From Sporomusa sp. KB1 (GTDB lineage: Bacteria; Bacillota; Negativicutes; Sporomusales; Sporomusaceae), in the NCBI RefSeq assembly GCF_007830295.1, contig NZ_VLKC01000002.1, forward strand, positions 3,738,356 through 3,802,355: a DNA stretch of 64,000 nucleotides, read 5' to 3'. The translations under genes and the position numbers were made by a program. Shown in pieces: positions 7,403-16,707 of this stretch (position 1 is its first letter; the number at the start of each line of letters is the position of its first letter). The notes under the pieces are model-generated. The model saw only the letters and a list, made by a program, of their open reading frames with translations, ran no database searches and was not told the DNA's origin.

Positions 7403-9433
7403 TTGATTGTTGAGTTATTATTGTATTTTTTGATGGTTTTCTTGATTGTAGGTGTACTATCACCATTTTTCACTGGCAAAAATAAAATAGTCAATTATGT
7501 TGCACATGGAATGGCAGCGCTAGGATGTTTGGCGGCCGTACTGTGTGCTATTTTTATTTTTTACAGTGGAAAGCTTGAAATAATTACGCCCTGGGTTTTG
7601 CTTGCAGAGCCTGTCTATATCCGTTTGGATTATTTGGCCGCCTTTTTTTTGCTGACAATCGGAGTGGTAGGCTGTGCGGCGAGTGTTTATGCTATCGGTT
7701 ACAGCAGAGAGTACCTTGGGGATGGTTGTCGTTACCGGGTAATGGCATCGCTGTATAATGCGTTTTTACTGTCGATGATTTTAGTAGTCTGTGTCAGTCA
7801 CGCCGCCGCGTTTATTATTGTTTGGGAGATTATGGCGCTGACGTCTTTTTTGTTAGTTAATTATGAGCATGAAAAAAATGAAGCCAGTAAGGCCGCCTTT
7901 GTGTATATTGTTATGACCCATGTAGGGACAGCCTTTATTATTACCGCTTTTTTCCTGTTGGCAAATAAGGCCGGTAGTTTAGATTTTTTGCGCTTACTGC
8001 AAAGTGCAGGCAGCCTTGATACTTGGACCAGGAATGCTGTTTTTTTATGTGCCCTTATTGGTTTTGGCGCCAAAGCAGGCATTATTCCCTTGCATATCTG
8101 GTTACCGCGGGCCCATCCGGCAGCACCCAGCCATGTTTCAGCCCTGATGTCAGGTGTTATGATAAAAACTGCTATTTATGGGTTCTGCCGGTTTTATCTT
8201 GAATTCTTGGGAGTGGGCCCGATATGGTGGGGGGTACTTATACTTGGTCTTGCCATTGCATCTTCGGTATTAGGTGTGCTTTATGCGCTAATGGAGCATG
8301 ATATGAAGCGTCTGCTGGCATACCATAGTGTGGAAAACATTGGCATTATTCTCTTGGGAATAGGAGCCGGTTTAGTATTTATGGCCAAAGGGCAAAGCGC
8401 TCTGGCCGCATTGGCTTGGGCAGCGGCACTATACCATGTGCTCAATCATGCTATATTTAAATCGCTGCTGTTCATGGGTGCAGGGGCAGTGCTTCAGTCA
8501 ACTCACACCAAAGATATTGAACTCTTGGGTGGACTTATCAGTAAGATGCCTTATACTGCAGTATGGTTTCTGGTGGGTGCGGCCGCTATTTCCGCTTTGC
8601 CGCCGCTTAATGGTTTTGTTAGTGAATGGATGACTTTTCAGGCTTTATTTTATTTGCCGCAAAGTATGGCTGGGGCTTTAGGTAAAGTATTTAGCGGATT
8701 TTTGCTGGCCTTACTGGGCCTTACAGGGGCATTGGCAGCAGCCTGTTTTGTCAAAGCTTTTGGTATCATCTTTTTGGCCAAGCCACGGAGTAGCCAAGCG
8801 CAGCAGGCCCAGGAAGCCAATAAGCCTATGCTTGGTGCGATGGCAGCGCTGTCGGGATTATGTTTGCTGCTTGGACTCTGGCCTGAGCTGGTGCTCCGTA
8901 TTCTTAGGCAAGTTTTGTCAGGCATAGCTGGAGTTGATCCAAGGCAGGTTTTTGCTGGCACTACCTGGCAGGCTGCTGAAGTTCATGCAGGCGCAGCTAA
9001 TGGCAGTCTGCAAATTCCTGTGGTGGCAGTTCTACTACTGGCAGGTGTAATGGTTGCATGGGTATTATGCAGATTATATGGAAAAGAACAGCTTCATAAA
9101 GGGGAAACCTGGACTTGTGGTATTGTGCCGACTGCCAGGATGGAGTATACTGCTACTGGTTTTTCTAAACCGATTAGGTTGGCGTTTAAAGCTATATTGC
9201 GGCCACAACATGAAACGGTTGCTGATTTGACTCCCAATCGTTATTTTGGCCGGCGGCTGAGTTATCATATGAGTATTACTGATATCTTTAGCGCTATGTA
9301 TCGACCGATTAATAACGGAATTATTGGTGCGGCTCAGTTTATGAAGGCCATTCAGGCAGGCAGTGTTCAGCTTTATATCGGGTATATTACAGCAATTACT
9401 GTGATAGTTCTTATTTTGAGTACTGGGTGGTGA
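7403..9433 (+). CDS. hyfB: Group 4 [NiFe] hydrogenase membrane subunit HyfB-like (NuoL/antiporter family)
   Basis: A 676-residue polytopic membrane protein of the NuoL/MrpD proton-channel family. It resembles hydrogenase-4 component B: about 14-16 hydrophobic helices, the conserved Glu region WEIMALTSFLL, and the channel segment HIWLPRAHPAAPSHVSALMS. It starts at TTG 7403 with GGAGG 8 bases before it. It is the first gene of a six-gene hydrogenase operon and would carry the ion-translocating module that couples ferredoxin-dependent H2 evolution to a membrane gradient. No separate HyfD is present, so the membrane arm is B, C, E and F only. Family assignment is firm; the coupling ion is unknown. 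Confidence 0.92.
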   Translation: MIVELLLYFLMVFLIVGVLSPFFTGKNKIVNYVAHGMAALGCLAAVLCAIFIFYSGKLEIITPWVLLAEPVYIRLDYLAAFFLLTIGVVGCAASVYAIGYSREYLGDGCRYRVMASLYNAFLLSMILVVCVSHAAAFIIVWEIMALTSFLLVNYEHEKNEASKAAFVYIVMTHVGTAFIITAFFLLANKAGSLDFLRLLQSAGSLDTWTRNAVFLCALIGFGAKAGIIPLHIWLPRAHPAAPSHVSALMSGVMIKTAIYGFCRFYLEFLGVGPIWWGVLILGLAIASSVLGVLYALMEHDMKRLLAYHSVENIGIILLGIGAGLVFMAKGQSALAALAWAAALYHVLNHAIFKSLLFMGAGAVLQSTHTKDIELLGGLISKMPYTAVWFLVGAAAISALPPLNGFVSEWMTFQALFYLPQSMAGALGKVFSGFLLALLGLTGALAAACFVKAFGIIFLAKPRSSQAQQAQEANKPMLGAMAALSGLCLLLGLWPELVLRILRQVLSGIAGVDPRQVFAGTTWQAAEVHAGAANGSLQIPVVAVLLLAGVMVAWVLCRLYGKEQLHKGETWTCGIVPTARMEYTATGFSKPIRLAFKAILRPQHETVADLTPNRYFGRRLSYHMSITDIFSAMYRPINNGIIGAAQFMKAIQAGSVQLYIGYITAITVIVLILSTGW

Positions 9434-9438
9434 ACAAT

Positions 9439-10326
9439 ATGGAACAATTGACTACAATAGTAATTTCGCTCGGTTATGCTTTAGCTATTGTGCTAGCGGC
9501 GCCACTAGTCGCGGGAATTATCAAGGTTAGCAAAGCAAGGCTGCAAAACCGGCGTGGGCCAAGAGTATGGCAAGTGTATTATGACTTGTTTAAGTTATTA
9601 CAGAAAGACACTATGGTGTCACCCACTACCTCATGGGTATTTAACCTCGCACCGTATATTTATTTTGCCGGCGCTTTTGGTGCAGCAGCACTGCTGACCT
9701 CAGGTGACTTATTTGCGCTTTTATATCTTTTGGCGGCTAGTCGCTTTTTTCTGGCGCTGTCTTCCCTTGATGCCGGCAGCACCTTTGGCGGCATGGGCGG
9801 TTCACGCGAGATGTATATTAGTGTATTAGTAGAACCCGTGTTATTAGTAACGATGCTTACGGTAGCAGCAAGGGCTGGTTCGACTAAGTTAGCAGCTATG
9901 TCGGCTGCTGCTGCCATTACGCCGTTTTCATTGCCATATATTTTTGCCGCTGTTGCTTTTTTAATTATATTAGTAGCAGAAACCGGACGAATTCCTGTAG
10001 ATAATCCGGATACACATTTAGAATTAACGATGATCCACGAGGCTATGGTACTTGAATATTCAGGCCGCAGGCTGGGATTGATTTTTTTAGCAGCTGCCAG
10101 CAAACAATTGGTTTTTATCCTTTTATTTACAATACTATTTTTACCATGGCAGCCAGACGGCTTATCGCCCTTGCTAACATTCCTTTGGCTTGTTGCTAAA
10201 GTTTTACTTACGGCAGTGGCTTTGGCAGCGATTGAGTCCAGTACCAATAAAATGCGTTTGTTCAAAGTGCCAGGATTTATGGGCCTAGCGGGCATGTTGG
10301 CACTGCTCGCGTTAGTGGCACAGTGA
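9439..10326 (+). CDS. hyfC: Group 4 hydrogenase membrane subunit HyfC-like (NuoH family)
   Basis: A 295-residue membrane protein of the complex I subunit 1 (NuoH/HyfC/HycD) family. The cytoplasmic-loop motif LQNRRGPRVWQVYYDL follows helix 1, and the later conserved segment RIPVDNPDTHLELTMIHEAM carries the acidic residues that face the quinone/ferredoxin arm. A GTG at 9427 inside the hyfB end could extend it by four codons. GGGTGG at 9425-9430 is placed better for the ATG at 9439, which is used here. The protein anchors the catalytic module to the membrane arm. Confidence 0.92.
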   Translation: MEQLTTIVISLGYALAIVLAAPLVAGIIKVSKARLQNRRGPRVWQVYYDLFKLLQKDTMVSPTTSWVFNLAPYIYFAGAFGAAALLTSGDLFALLYLLAASRFFLALSSLDAGSTFGGMGGSREMYISVLVEPVLLVTMLTVAARAGSTKLAAMSAAAAITPFSLPYIFAAVAFLIILVAETGRIPVDNPDTHLELTMIHEAMVLEYSGRRLGLIFLAAASKQLVFILLFTILFLPWQPDGLSPLLTFLWLVAKVLLTAVALAAIESSTNKMRLFKVPGFMGLAGMLALLALVAQ

Positions 10327-10338
10327 GGGGGTGTAGCT

Positions 10339-10965
10339 ATGAATTTACTTATTATCATTTTGCTGTTTTTGTCACTTTTATTGAGTCGGGTCACCAGTCT
10401 TAGAACGGCTGTAAATATTTTACTGTTTCAGTCGGTTTTGGTGGCATTGGCCTGTGCATTTGTCGCTGCCGAAACGGGCGCGGTGCATACGTATATTGCC
10501 GCAGCCCTTACACTTAGTATTAAAGCCGGGCTTATTCCTTACGCTCTTTTCCGTATTGTAAGAATGCTGCGCCGCGAACGGGAAGTTAATCCAATTATAA
10601 GTCCTAACCATTCGGTTATGGCTGCCGGTATTATGATTGTTCTGTCCTATGGACTGATTGACCGGGCATTGCCGGAAATTGTCAGCCGGGATGCGTTGGC
10701 TGCAGCGGTAGCCATGATGTTAATTGGTCTGACAATGATTATGACCCGGCGACAGGCAGTACTCCAAATTGTTGGTTTGATCACTATGGAAAACGGCATA
10801 TATTTAGTAGGACTTTCGGTCACCAAAGGATTGCCGCTGATTATTGAACTTGGTGTATTTTTGGATGTGTTAGTGGCGGTAGTGGTGCTGGTTATTCTGA
10901 CTTATCGGCTCAAACGCTCCTTTATGTCTACAGATACCAGTATGCTAAAAAAATTAAAGGGATGA
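10339..10965 (+). CDS. hyfE: Group 4 hydrogenase membrane subunit HyfE-like
   Basis: A 208-residue membrane protein with about six helices, similar in order and pattern to HyfE (NuoK-like). It has the segment SIKAGLIPYALFRIVRML and a conserved Glu in MENGIYLVGL. The start ATG at 10339 is preceded by AGGGGGTG. It lies 12 bases after hyfC and 4 bases before hyfF, consistent with one transcript. It belongs to the ion-pumping arm; a separate catalytic role is not expected. Confidence 0.88.
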   Translation: MNLLIIILLFLSLLLSRVTSLRTAVNILLFQSVLVALACAFVAAETGAVHTYIAAALTLSIKAGLIPYALFRIVRMLRREREVNPIISPNHSVMAAGIMIVLSYGLIDRALPEIVSRDALAAAVAMMLIGLTMIMTRRQAVLQIVGLITMENGIYLVGLSVTKGLPLIIELGVFLDVLVAVVVLVILTYRLKRSFMSTDTSMLKKLKG

Positions 10966-10969
10966 TAGT

Positions 10970-12448
10970 ATGGGGCATTTGATCGTGTTAGCGCTTGTTC
11001 TGCCGCTTATAACCGGTGCTGTTACTATGACCCAGTCAGGGCAAAAAGCAATCCGGTTTATTAACTTGCTAGGCAGCCTATTATTGAGTTTCACGTTGCT
11101 AATGATTGTACAGGCTGTAGTGAAAACAGGGAACATTCATGCCAGACAATTCTATATTGACTCATTGAGTGCGGTTGTGCTGTTGGTAGTAGCTACTCTT
11201 ACCTGTACGGCTACTTTGTTTTCCCTCTCTTATATGGAAAAGGAAATCCGGGAGGGAAAGGTTTCCTTAAAAATGCTAAAACGCTATTTTGCGTTGTTTA
11301 ATTTATTTGTTTTTACGATGGTTTGCGTGCCTGTAGTAGAAAATATGGGGCTGCTCTGGGTGGCGGTTGAGGCTACTACCCTTAGTTCGGCGCTGCTGGT
11401 AGCTTTTTATTTTAACCGGGCAGCATTGGAAGCGGCCTGGAAATATGTTATGGTGTGTACAGTTGGCATATGCTTGGCTTTATTAGGGACTATTCTCTTG
11501 TATTATGCGCAAGTGAATGCTGATCTCAGCGGTGCAGGCAGGGCACTAAGCTGGCTGGAAATCCAGGCGGTTAGTGATAAACTTGATCCGGGCATGATTA
11601 AGTTAGCCTTTGTATTTATATTGATTGGCTATGGTACAAAAGCTGGCTTAGCGCCAATGCATACCTGGCTGCCTGATGCTCATAGCCAAGCGCCGTCGCC
11701 TGTTAGCGGGCTGTTATCAGGAGGTCTTTTGAGTTGTGCTTTATATGGTATTATTCGCATGGTTATTATTGTAAAGGGGGCTGTAGGGCCTGCTTTTCCT
11801 GAGCAGTTTTTGATCGGCTTTGGCATATTATCCATTGTGATTGCTGTGCCGTTTATTTTAGTACAGCAGGATCTTAAACGCTTGTTAGCTTATTCAAGCA
11901 TCGAACATATGGGGCTGATTACTTTGGGATTGGGGCTGGGAACTCCGCTTGCCTTATATGGCGCGCTCTTGCATATTATTAATCATGCGGTAACAAAGTC
12001 AACCTTATTTTATCTGGCTGGGGCTATTATTCAGCATTATGGGACAAAGAATATTTTGCGTATTAAGGGGCTGGTGAGCGCTATGCCGGTAATTGGTGCA
12101 ATGTTTGTTGCGGCCGTGCTGGCTATTGCGGGGTTACCGCCATTTAGCATCTTTTATAGCAAACTGATCATTGTCTGGGCTGCATTTCAATCAGGGAATT
12201 CCTGGTTGGGGGCGATTATATTGCTGTTGATGGCGGCTATTTTTGCCGGTATGATTTACTATACTTTGAAAGTGGGGTTTGGTCCAATACTAGGCAAAGT
12301 AACTGTCAACTATCGGCTGGGCAAACCAGCTATGGCAGCTGTGGCGGTTTCTATGGTGATAATGCTTGTTGGCGGAATATATCTGCCCCCCTGGCTTGAT
12401 ATGCTTATTAAGCAGGCGGTAGCTATTATAACAGGAGGGAAATTATGA
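10970..12448 (+). CDS. hyfF: Group 4 hydrogenase membrane subunit HyfF-like (NuoN/antiporter family)
   Basis: A 492-residue polytopic protein of the NuoL/M/N family closest in position to HyfF. The motif GTKAGLAPMHTWLPDAHSQA, followed by PSPVSGLLSG, marks the discontinuous channel helix. A Glu in VAVEATTLSSALL matches the conserved glutamate of helix 5. It overlaps hyfG by 4 bases (ATGA at 12445). Together with HyfB it gives the complex two antiporter-like modules. Confidence 0.92.
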   Translation: MGHLIVLALVLPLITGAVTMTQSGQKAIRFINLLGSLLLSFTLLMIVQAVVKTGNIHARQFYIDSLSAVVLLVVATLTCTATLFSLSYMEKEIREGKVSLKMLKRYFALFNLFVFTMVCVPVVENMGLLWVAVEATTLSSALLVAFYFNRAALEAAWKYVMVCTVGICLALLGTILLYYAQVNADLSGAGRALSWLEIQAVSDKLDPGMIKLAFVFILIGYGTKAGLAPMHTWLPDAHSQAPSPVSGLLSGGLLSCALYGIIRMVIIVKGAVGPAFPEQFLIGFGILSIVIAVPFILVQQDLKRLLAYSSIEHMGLITLGLGLGTPLALYGALLHIINHAVTKSTLFYLAGAIIQHYGTKNILRIKGLVSAMPVIGAMFVAAVLAIAGLPPFSIFYSKLIIVWAAFQSGNSWLGAIILLLMAAIFAGMIYYTLKVGFGPILGKVTVNYRLGKPAMAAVAVSMVIMLVGGIYLPPWLDMLIKQAVAIITGGKL

Positions 12449-13956
12449 TCGAGACATTACAGGTTATACCGGCAGCAACCCTCAGGGCCGCGGCCACTGT
12501 GCTACGTCATGGTGGACGCTATCAGTTGACAGCGATGTTTGCTAATGATGAACGGGTGATAAACGGTAATTTTGCTATATATGCCATATTTTTTAGTAAG
12601 GAAGATGCGGCATATAAAACAATCAAGGCCATAATTAAACAGGATGAACCGCTGGAGTTTCCCTCACTTACACCGCTTATGGCAGCTGCTGCCTGGTATG
12701 AACGGGAAATTCATGACTTGTTTGGCTTAACACCGGTGGGACACCCGGATTTACGACCGTTGGTACTGCATGAAAACTGGCCGCAGGGACGATATCCGCT
12801 TAGAAAGGATTTTAATCCTGCCAGCCTGGAGTCTGGAGAAAGAACCCAATATCTAGTGCCGCCTGTTCAGGGAGAAGGGGTATTTGAAGTACCTGTTGGA
12901 CCCATTCATGCCGGCATTATTGAGCCAGGACATTTCCGGTTTAGCCAGGCTGGTGAAAATATCATCAACCTTGAAGCCAAACTGTTTTTTACGCATCGCG
13001 GTATTGAAAAGTCGGTGGAAGGTCTCTCCTTTAGCAAAGCGTTATTGCAGACGGAACGTATTTGTGGTGTTTGCTCAGTGGCCAATACACTTTCTTATGT
13101 TCAGGCAGTGGAACGTCTTGCTGGTACTGAGGTTCCGGTAAGAGCTGAGTATGTAAGAGTATTGGCTGCTGAGTTGGAGCGATTATATAATCATGTTGGT
13201 GATATTGGTAATTTGTGTGCTGGCTTAGGCTTTGCTCCCGGTACCAGCAATGGGTCTCGTCTTAAAGAGCAGTTAATGCGGCTTAATGAGCGATTGACAG
13301 GAAATCGCTTCTTGCGTGGCTGGATTACCCTGGGTGGGGTTACCATGGATATAACGCGAGAAATGGTGCAGGATATTTCGCAGCTGCTTGCTGGGATTAT
13401 GAGCGAGCTTGGTGAGTTAACCGGTCTGCTGCGTGATAATGATGCATTTTTAGACAGGGTTAACACGACAGGTATTTTGCCTGAGCAGGCGGTACTTGAT
13501 CTGGGGGTTGTCGGTGTGGCGGCCAGAGCGTCAGGCGTTGACGTTGATGTGCGGCGGGATTTCCCTTATGCTGCCTACAGTCGTCTTACTTTTGACGTAC
13601 CGGTATATACTAAAGGCGATGTAGCTGCCCGACTGTGGGTAAGAGCTGACGAAGCAGTCGAGTCCATCAAACTTATCGGTCAGCTGCTCGCAGGGTTACC
13701 AAGTGGTAAGCTTACAAGTAAATTGGGTTCCGTTGAGCCATATCAGGCAGCATTTAGTGTGACAGAATCACCGCGTGGCTCTAATTTGCACTGGCTCATG
13801 GCTGGCGAGAATAACACAATTTACCGTTATTTTGTCCGTTCGGCTTCATACCCGAATTGGCCGGCGCTTACTGTTGCTGTTCCAGGAAATATTATTCCGG
13901 ATTTTCCTTTGATTAATAAAAGTTTTGAATTATGTTATGCTTGTCTTGATCGGTAA
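12445..13956 (+). CDS. hyfG: Group 4 [NiFe] hydrogenase large subunit HyfG-like (NuoC-NuoD fusion), no C-terminal extension
   Basis: A 503-residue catalytic subunit. Residues 1-130 form the NuoC-like (30 kDa) domain ending in NWPQGRYPLRKDF; the remainder is the NuoD/large-subunit fold. All four Ni-Fe ligands are present: C207/C210 in ERICGVCS and C497/C500 in LCYACLDR. The protein stops at R503, three residues after the last ligand, so there is no C-terminal peptide for a maturation protease to remove. CooH-type enzymes are known to share this, whereas HycE/HyfG of enterobacteria do not. No formate dehydrogenase gene is nearby. Ferredoxin-dependent H2 evolution is the likely role. Confidence 0.93.
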   Translation: MIETLQVIPAATLRAAATVLRHGGRYQLTAMFANDERVINGNFAIYAIFFSKEDAAYKTIKAIIKQDEPLEFPSLTPLMAAAAWYEREIHDLFGLTPVGHPDLRPLVLHENWPQGRYPLRKDFNPASLESGERTQYLVPPVQGEGVFEVPVGPIHAGIIEPGHFRFSQAGENIINLEAKLFFTHRGIEKSVEGLSFSKALLQTERICGVCSVANTLSYVQAVERLAGTEVPVRAEYVRVLAAELERLYNHVGDIGNLCAGLGFAPGTSNGSRLKEQLMRLNERLTGNRFLRGWITLGGVTMDITREMVQDISQLLAGIMSELGELTGLLRDNDAFLDRVNTTGILPEQAVLDLGVVGVAARASGVDVDVRRDFPYAAYSRLTFDVPVYTKGDVAARLWVRADEAVESIKLIGQLLAGLPSGKLTSKLGSVEPYQAAFSVTESPRGSNLHWLMAGENNTIYRYFVRSASYPNWPALTVAVPGNIIPDFPLINKSFELCYACLDR

Positions 13957-13967
13957 AGGGGGATACT

Positions 13968-14690
13968 ATGCTTAACCTTCTAAGAAAAATTATAAAAACA
14001 GGCTGTGTTACTGAGCCTTATGACGGCGGTAGTGTGCCGCCCCGTTTTCGGGGCGAAGTATCTTGGGCAGAAAGTCAATGTCAGGGTTGCCAGCGCTGCC
14101 AGAGTGCCTGCCCTACAGGCGCTATTGGATTTAGCGATGGAAAATTGACAATTGATCACTTGGCCTGCATATTTTGCGGACAGTGTGTTGCTGCTTGTGA
14201 ACATAATGCAATAGTTCATACGGGTGAATACCAGTTGGCAGAGATGAAGAATCGGTTATCTGGTAAAATTAAGTCGGTGCTTAAGCGTTCACTTCATATT
14301 AGACATGTTGATGCCGGCTCTTGTAATGCCTGCGATTGGGAAATGACGGCGCTGAATAATCCTATTTACGATTTACAGCAGTATGGTATTGATTTTGTAC
14401 CGTCGCCGCGGCATGCAGACATGTTGATGATTACTGGCGTAGTGACCCGCAATCTCTCGCAAGCCCTTACTATGACCTATGAGGCGACACCTGCTCCTAA
14501 ACTAGTAATGGCGGTAGGTGCTTGCGCTGCTAGCGGTAAGGTTTATGGCAACAGCTATGCAATTTGTGGTGCTGTTGATACAATCGTACCTGTTGATATC
14601 TATGTGCCAGGTTGTCCGCCGCGTCCGGCGGCGCTTATCTACGGGCTGCTATTGGCACTTGACCGGTTAGAGGAGGCCCGCAAGGTATGA
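13968..14690 (+). CDS. Fused polyferredoxin/small subunit of group 4 hydrogenase (HyfH-HyfI fusion)
   Basis: A 240-residue protein joining two subunits that are normally separate. Residues 34-80 carry two [4Fe-4S] motifs (C38, C41, C44, C48 and C67, C70, C73, C77). Residues 110-240 form the NuoB-like small subunit with C119/C122 in CNACDWE, C186 in GACAASG and C216 in PGCPPRP. These four ligate the proximal [4Fe-4S] cluster next to the Ni-Fe site. The fusion shortens the ferredoxin-to-active-site wire to one polypeptide. It starts at ATG 13968 behind AAAGGGGG and overlaps sdaAB by ATGA. Confidence 0.93.
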   Translation: MLNLLRKIIKTGCVTEPYDGGSVPPRFRGEVSWAESQCQGCQRCQSACPTGAIGFSDGKLTIDHLACIFCGQCVAACEHNAIVHTGEYQLAEMKNRLSGKIKSVLKRSLHIRHVDAGSCNACDWEMTALNNPIYDLQQYGIDFVPSPRHADMLMITGVVTRNLSQALTMTYEATPAPKLVMAVGACAASGKVYGNSYAICGAVDTIVPVDIYVPGCPPRPAALIYGLLLALDRLEEARKV

Positions 14691-15352
14691 ATATTTTTGA
14701 CATTATTGGTCCGGTTATGGTTGGCCCGTCCAGTTCTCATACTGCCGGAGCGGTACGGTTAGGGAATGCTGCCCGCGCTATCTTGGGAGAACCAGTGGCT
14801 GAAGCCGTCATCGGTCTGCACGGTTCCTTTGCCCAAACTGGCCAGGGGCATGGCACTGACCTGGCGCTGGTAGCAGGTCTAATGGGCTGGCCTACTGATG
14901 ATTTGCGGATTCCGCAAGCCTTTGCTTATGCCAAAGAAACCGGCTTGAACTATGTTTTTAAGAATATTAATGCTGGTGATGCGGCTCATCCCAATTTTGT
15001 TACGTTTCAGCTAATAGGGAAAGCGGGAAATGAGAGTCAGGTGGCTGGCGCTTCTATCGGCGGCGGCCGGGTGGCTATCAGCGAGGTGGATGGCTTTTCA
15101 CTTGAATTTACCGGAGATTTTCCAACTATCCTGACACTGCATGAAGACCGTCCGGGGGCGGTAGCTGAGGTCACTGGCATTTTATCTAAGCGCGGTGTAA
15201 ATATTGCCCAAATGCGTGTCTTCCGCAGGAACAAAGGTGGGTTGGCCTGCATGGTGCTGGAAACCGACCAGCCGGTGGATGATTCTGATATCGCTGCCGT
15301 GACAGGGTTGCCGCTGATTCGATCAGTACGGCGTATTGCTGCAATAAGCTGA
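14687..15352 (+). CDS. sdaAB: L-serine dehydratase, iron-sulfur-dependent, beta subunit
   Basis: A 221-residue beta chain of the two-chain iron-sulfur L-serine dehydratase (serine to pyruvate plus ammonia). The N-terminal domain has the substrate-binding signature GPSSSHTAGAVRLGN. The C-terminal part (about residues 145-221) is an ACT regulatory domain (HEDRPGAVAEVTGIL). It overlaps the hydrogenase small-subunit gene by the tetranucleotide ATGA, so it is translationally coupled to the hydrogenase operon. The pyruvate it makes could feed a pyruvate:ferredoxin oxidoreductase and thereby the hydrogenase (inference). Confidence 0.95.
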   Translation: MNIFDIIGPVMVGPSSSHTAGAVRLGNAARAILGEPVAEAVIGLHGSFAQTGQGHGTDLALVAGLMGWPTDDLRIPQAFAYAKETGLNYVFKNINAGDAAHPNFVTFQLIGKAGNESQVAGASIGGGRVAISEVDGFSLEFTGDFPTILTLHEDRPGAVAEVTGILSKRGVNIAQMRVFRRNKGGLACMVLETDQPVDDSDIAAVTGLPLIRSVRRIAAIS

Positions 15353-15368
15353 TAGGGAGTGAACGTGC

Positions 15369-16256
15369 ATGGCGTTAGCCAAAATATCACTTGAGGAATG
15401 GATTCAGACCGCTACCGCGCAAGCGGTTTCTTTTGCGGATTTTTGTGTGGAGTTTCAAAGTAAAGAGTTGGAATTAACAGCCACAGAAGTATTAGCACAG
15501 ATGGAAGGCTTGCTTTCGGTGATGGAAGAGTCTATTGCCGCCGGGCTTAAAGGCCCACGTTCCAAAGGTGGTCTGGTAGGCGGTGACGCCCAAAAGCTAC
15601 AGCGATATCTGGCAGGTAAACAACAAAGCATGCTGGGAAGTTTTATCGGCAAAGCCGTAGCTTATTCGATGGCAGTCGGTGAAGCCAATGCTGCTATGGG
15701 ACGGATTGTAGCTGCACCCACGGCTGGTTCAAGTGGTGTATTGCCCGCCATTTTGTTGGCCCTGAAAGAGGAGTATAACATCAAGTCGCTTGATTTAGCC
15801 AAAGGCCTGGTAGTAGCCGGAGCTGTTGGCATGGTTATTGCTTCGCGAGCTTCTCTTGCCGGTGCGACTGGCGGTTGTCAGGCAGAATGCGGTTCGGCAG
15901 GGGCTATGGCCGCTGCGGCGATGGTATCCTTATTAGGCGGGACACCATCGCAGGTTGGGAACGCTGTTGCCATTACTATCAAAAATATGCTAGGCCTGGT
16001 GTGTGACCCAGTGGCGGGTTTAGTCGAGGTACCTTGTGTTAAACGCAATGCCGGGGCTGTATCCCAAGCTGTTGTTGCTGCCGAAATGGCACTCGCCGGG
16101 ATTGAAAGCGTCATCCCGGTAGATGAGGTTATTGATGCTATGGATTCAGTCGGTCAGTCAATGCATTGTTCACTCAAAGAAACAGCTCAGGGTGGTTTGG
16201 CGGTTACACCTACCGCCCTGGCATTGGCGGAAAAAATTTTTGGGAACAAAAAATAA
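15369..16256 (+). CDS. sdaAA: L-serine dehydratase, iron-sulfur-dependent, alpha subunit
   Basis: The 295-residue alpha chain. It carries the [4Fe-4S] cysteines in GGCQAECGSAG (C170, C174), CDPVAGL (C212) and EVPC (C223); three of these ligate the cluster whose open iron binds serine. The length matches the two-subunit clostridial form. ATG 15369 follows GGGAGTG. It is separated from sdaAB by 16 bases and followed after 63 bases by ridA, in one apparent operon. Confidence 0.95.
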   Translation: MALAKISLEEWIQTATAQAVSFADFCVEFQSKELELTATEVLAQMEGLLSVMEESIAAGLKGPRSKGGLVGGDAQKLQRYLAGKQQSMLGSFIGKAVAYSMAVGEANAAMGRIVAAPTAGSSGVLPAILLALKEEYNIKSLDLAKGLVVAGAVGMVIASRASLAGATGGCQAECGSAGAMAAAAMVSLLGGTPSQVGNAVAITIKNMLGLVCDPVAGLVEVPCVKRNAGAVSQAVVAAEMALAGIESVIPVDEVIDAMDSVGQSMHCSLKETAQGGLAVTPTALALAEKIFGNKK

Positions 16257-16319
16257 ACAGGTTTTTACAGGTACAATGTAGAAAGACCAAAGAGAATATA
16301 ATTTTTGGAGGGCTGCAGC

Positions 16320-16700
16320 ATGAAAACAGTTGTTTCTTCTGATCGTGCCCCGCAGGCCATTGGTCCCTATTCCCAGGCAATTAAGGCCAATGGTTTTTTG
16401 TTTGTGTCAGGGCAAATCCCCCTGGACCCCATTACCGGACAAATTGTCTATGGTGGCATAGAGGGTCAAACGCCTCAAGTATTTACTAATCTTCAGGCTA
16501 TTTTAGAAAAAGAAGGATTAAGTTTTGCTAATGTTGTGAAGACAACAGTATTCTTGAAAGACATGGATGACTTTGCGGCAATGAATAAAATCTACAGTCG
16601 ATACTTTACTGCTGAGCCGCCTGCCCGTGTATGTGTTCAGGTGGCAAAGCTGCCGCGTGATGTTAGTGTGGAAATTGAACTGATAGCGGTGTATTCCTAA
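16320..16700 (+). CDS. ridA: RidA-family 2-iminobutanoate/2-iminopropanoate deaminase
   Basis: A 126-residue RidA/YjgF protein. It begins MKTVVSSDRAPQAIGPYSQA and ends with the signature PPARVCVQVAKLPRD, whose Arg and the later Glu line the active site. RidA hydrolyses reactive enamine/imine intermediates such as 2-aminoacrylate from serine dehydration. Its place immediately after the serine dehydratase genes is therefore functionally coherent. A TTG at 16305 would extend the frame by five codons, but it overlaps the GGAGG at 16307-16311 that serves the ATG at 16320. Confidence 0.95.
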   Translation: MKTVVSSDRAPQAIGPYSQAIKANGFLFVSGQIPLDPITGQIVYGGIEGQTPQVFTNLQAILEKEGLSFANVVKTTVFLKDMDDFAAMNKIYSRYFTAEPPARVCVQVAKLPRDVSVEIELIAVYS

Positions 16701-16707
16701 ATAAAAA

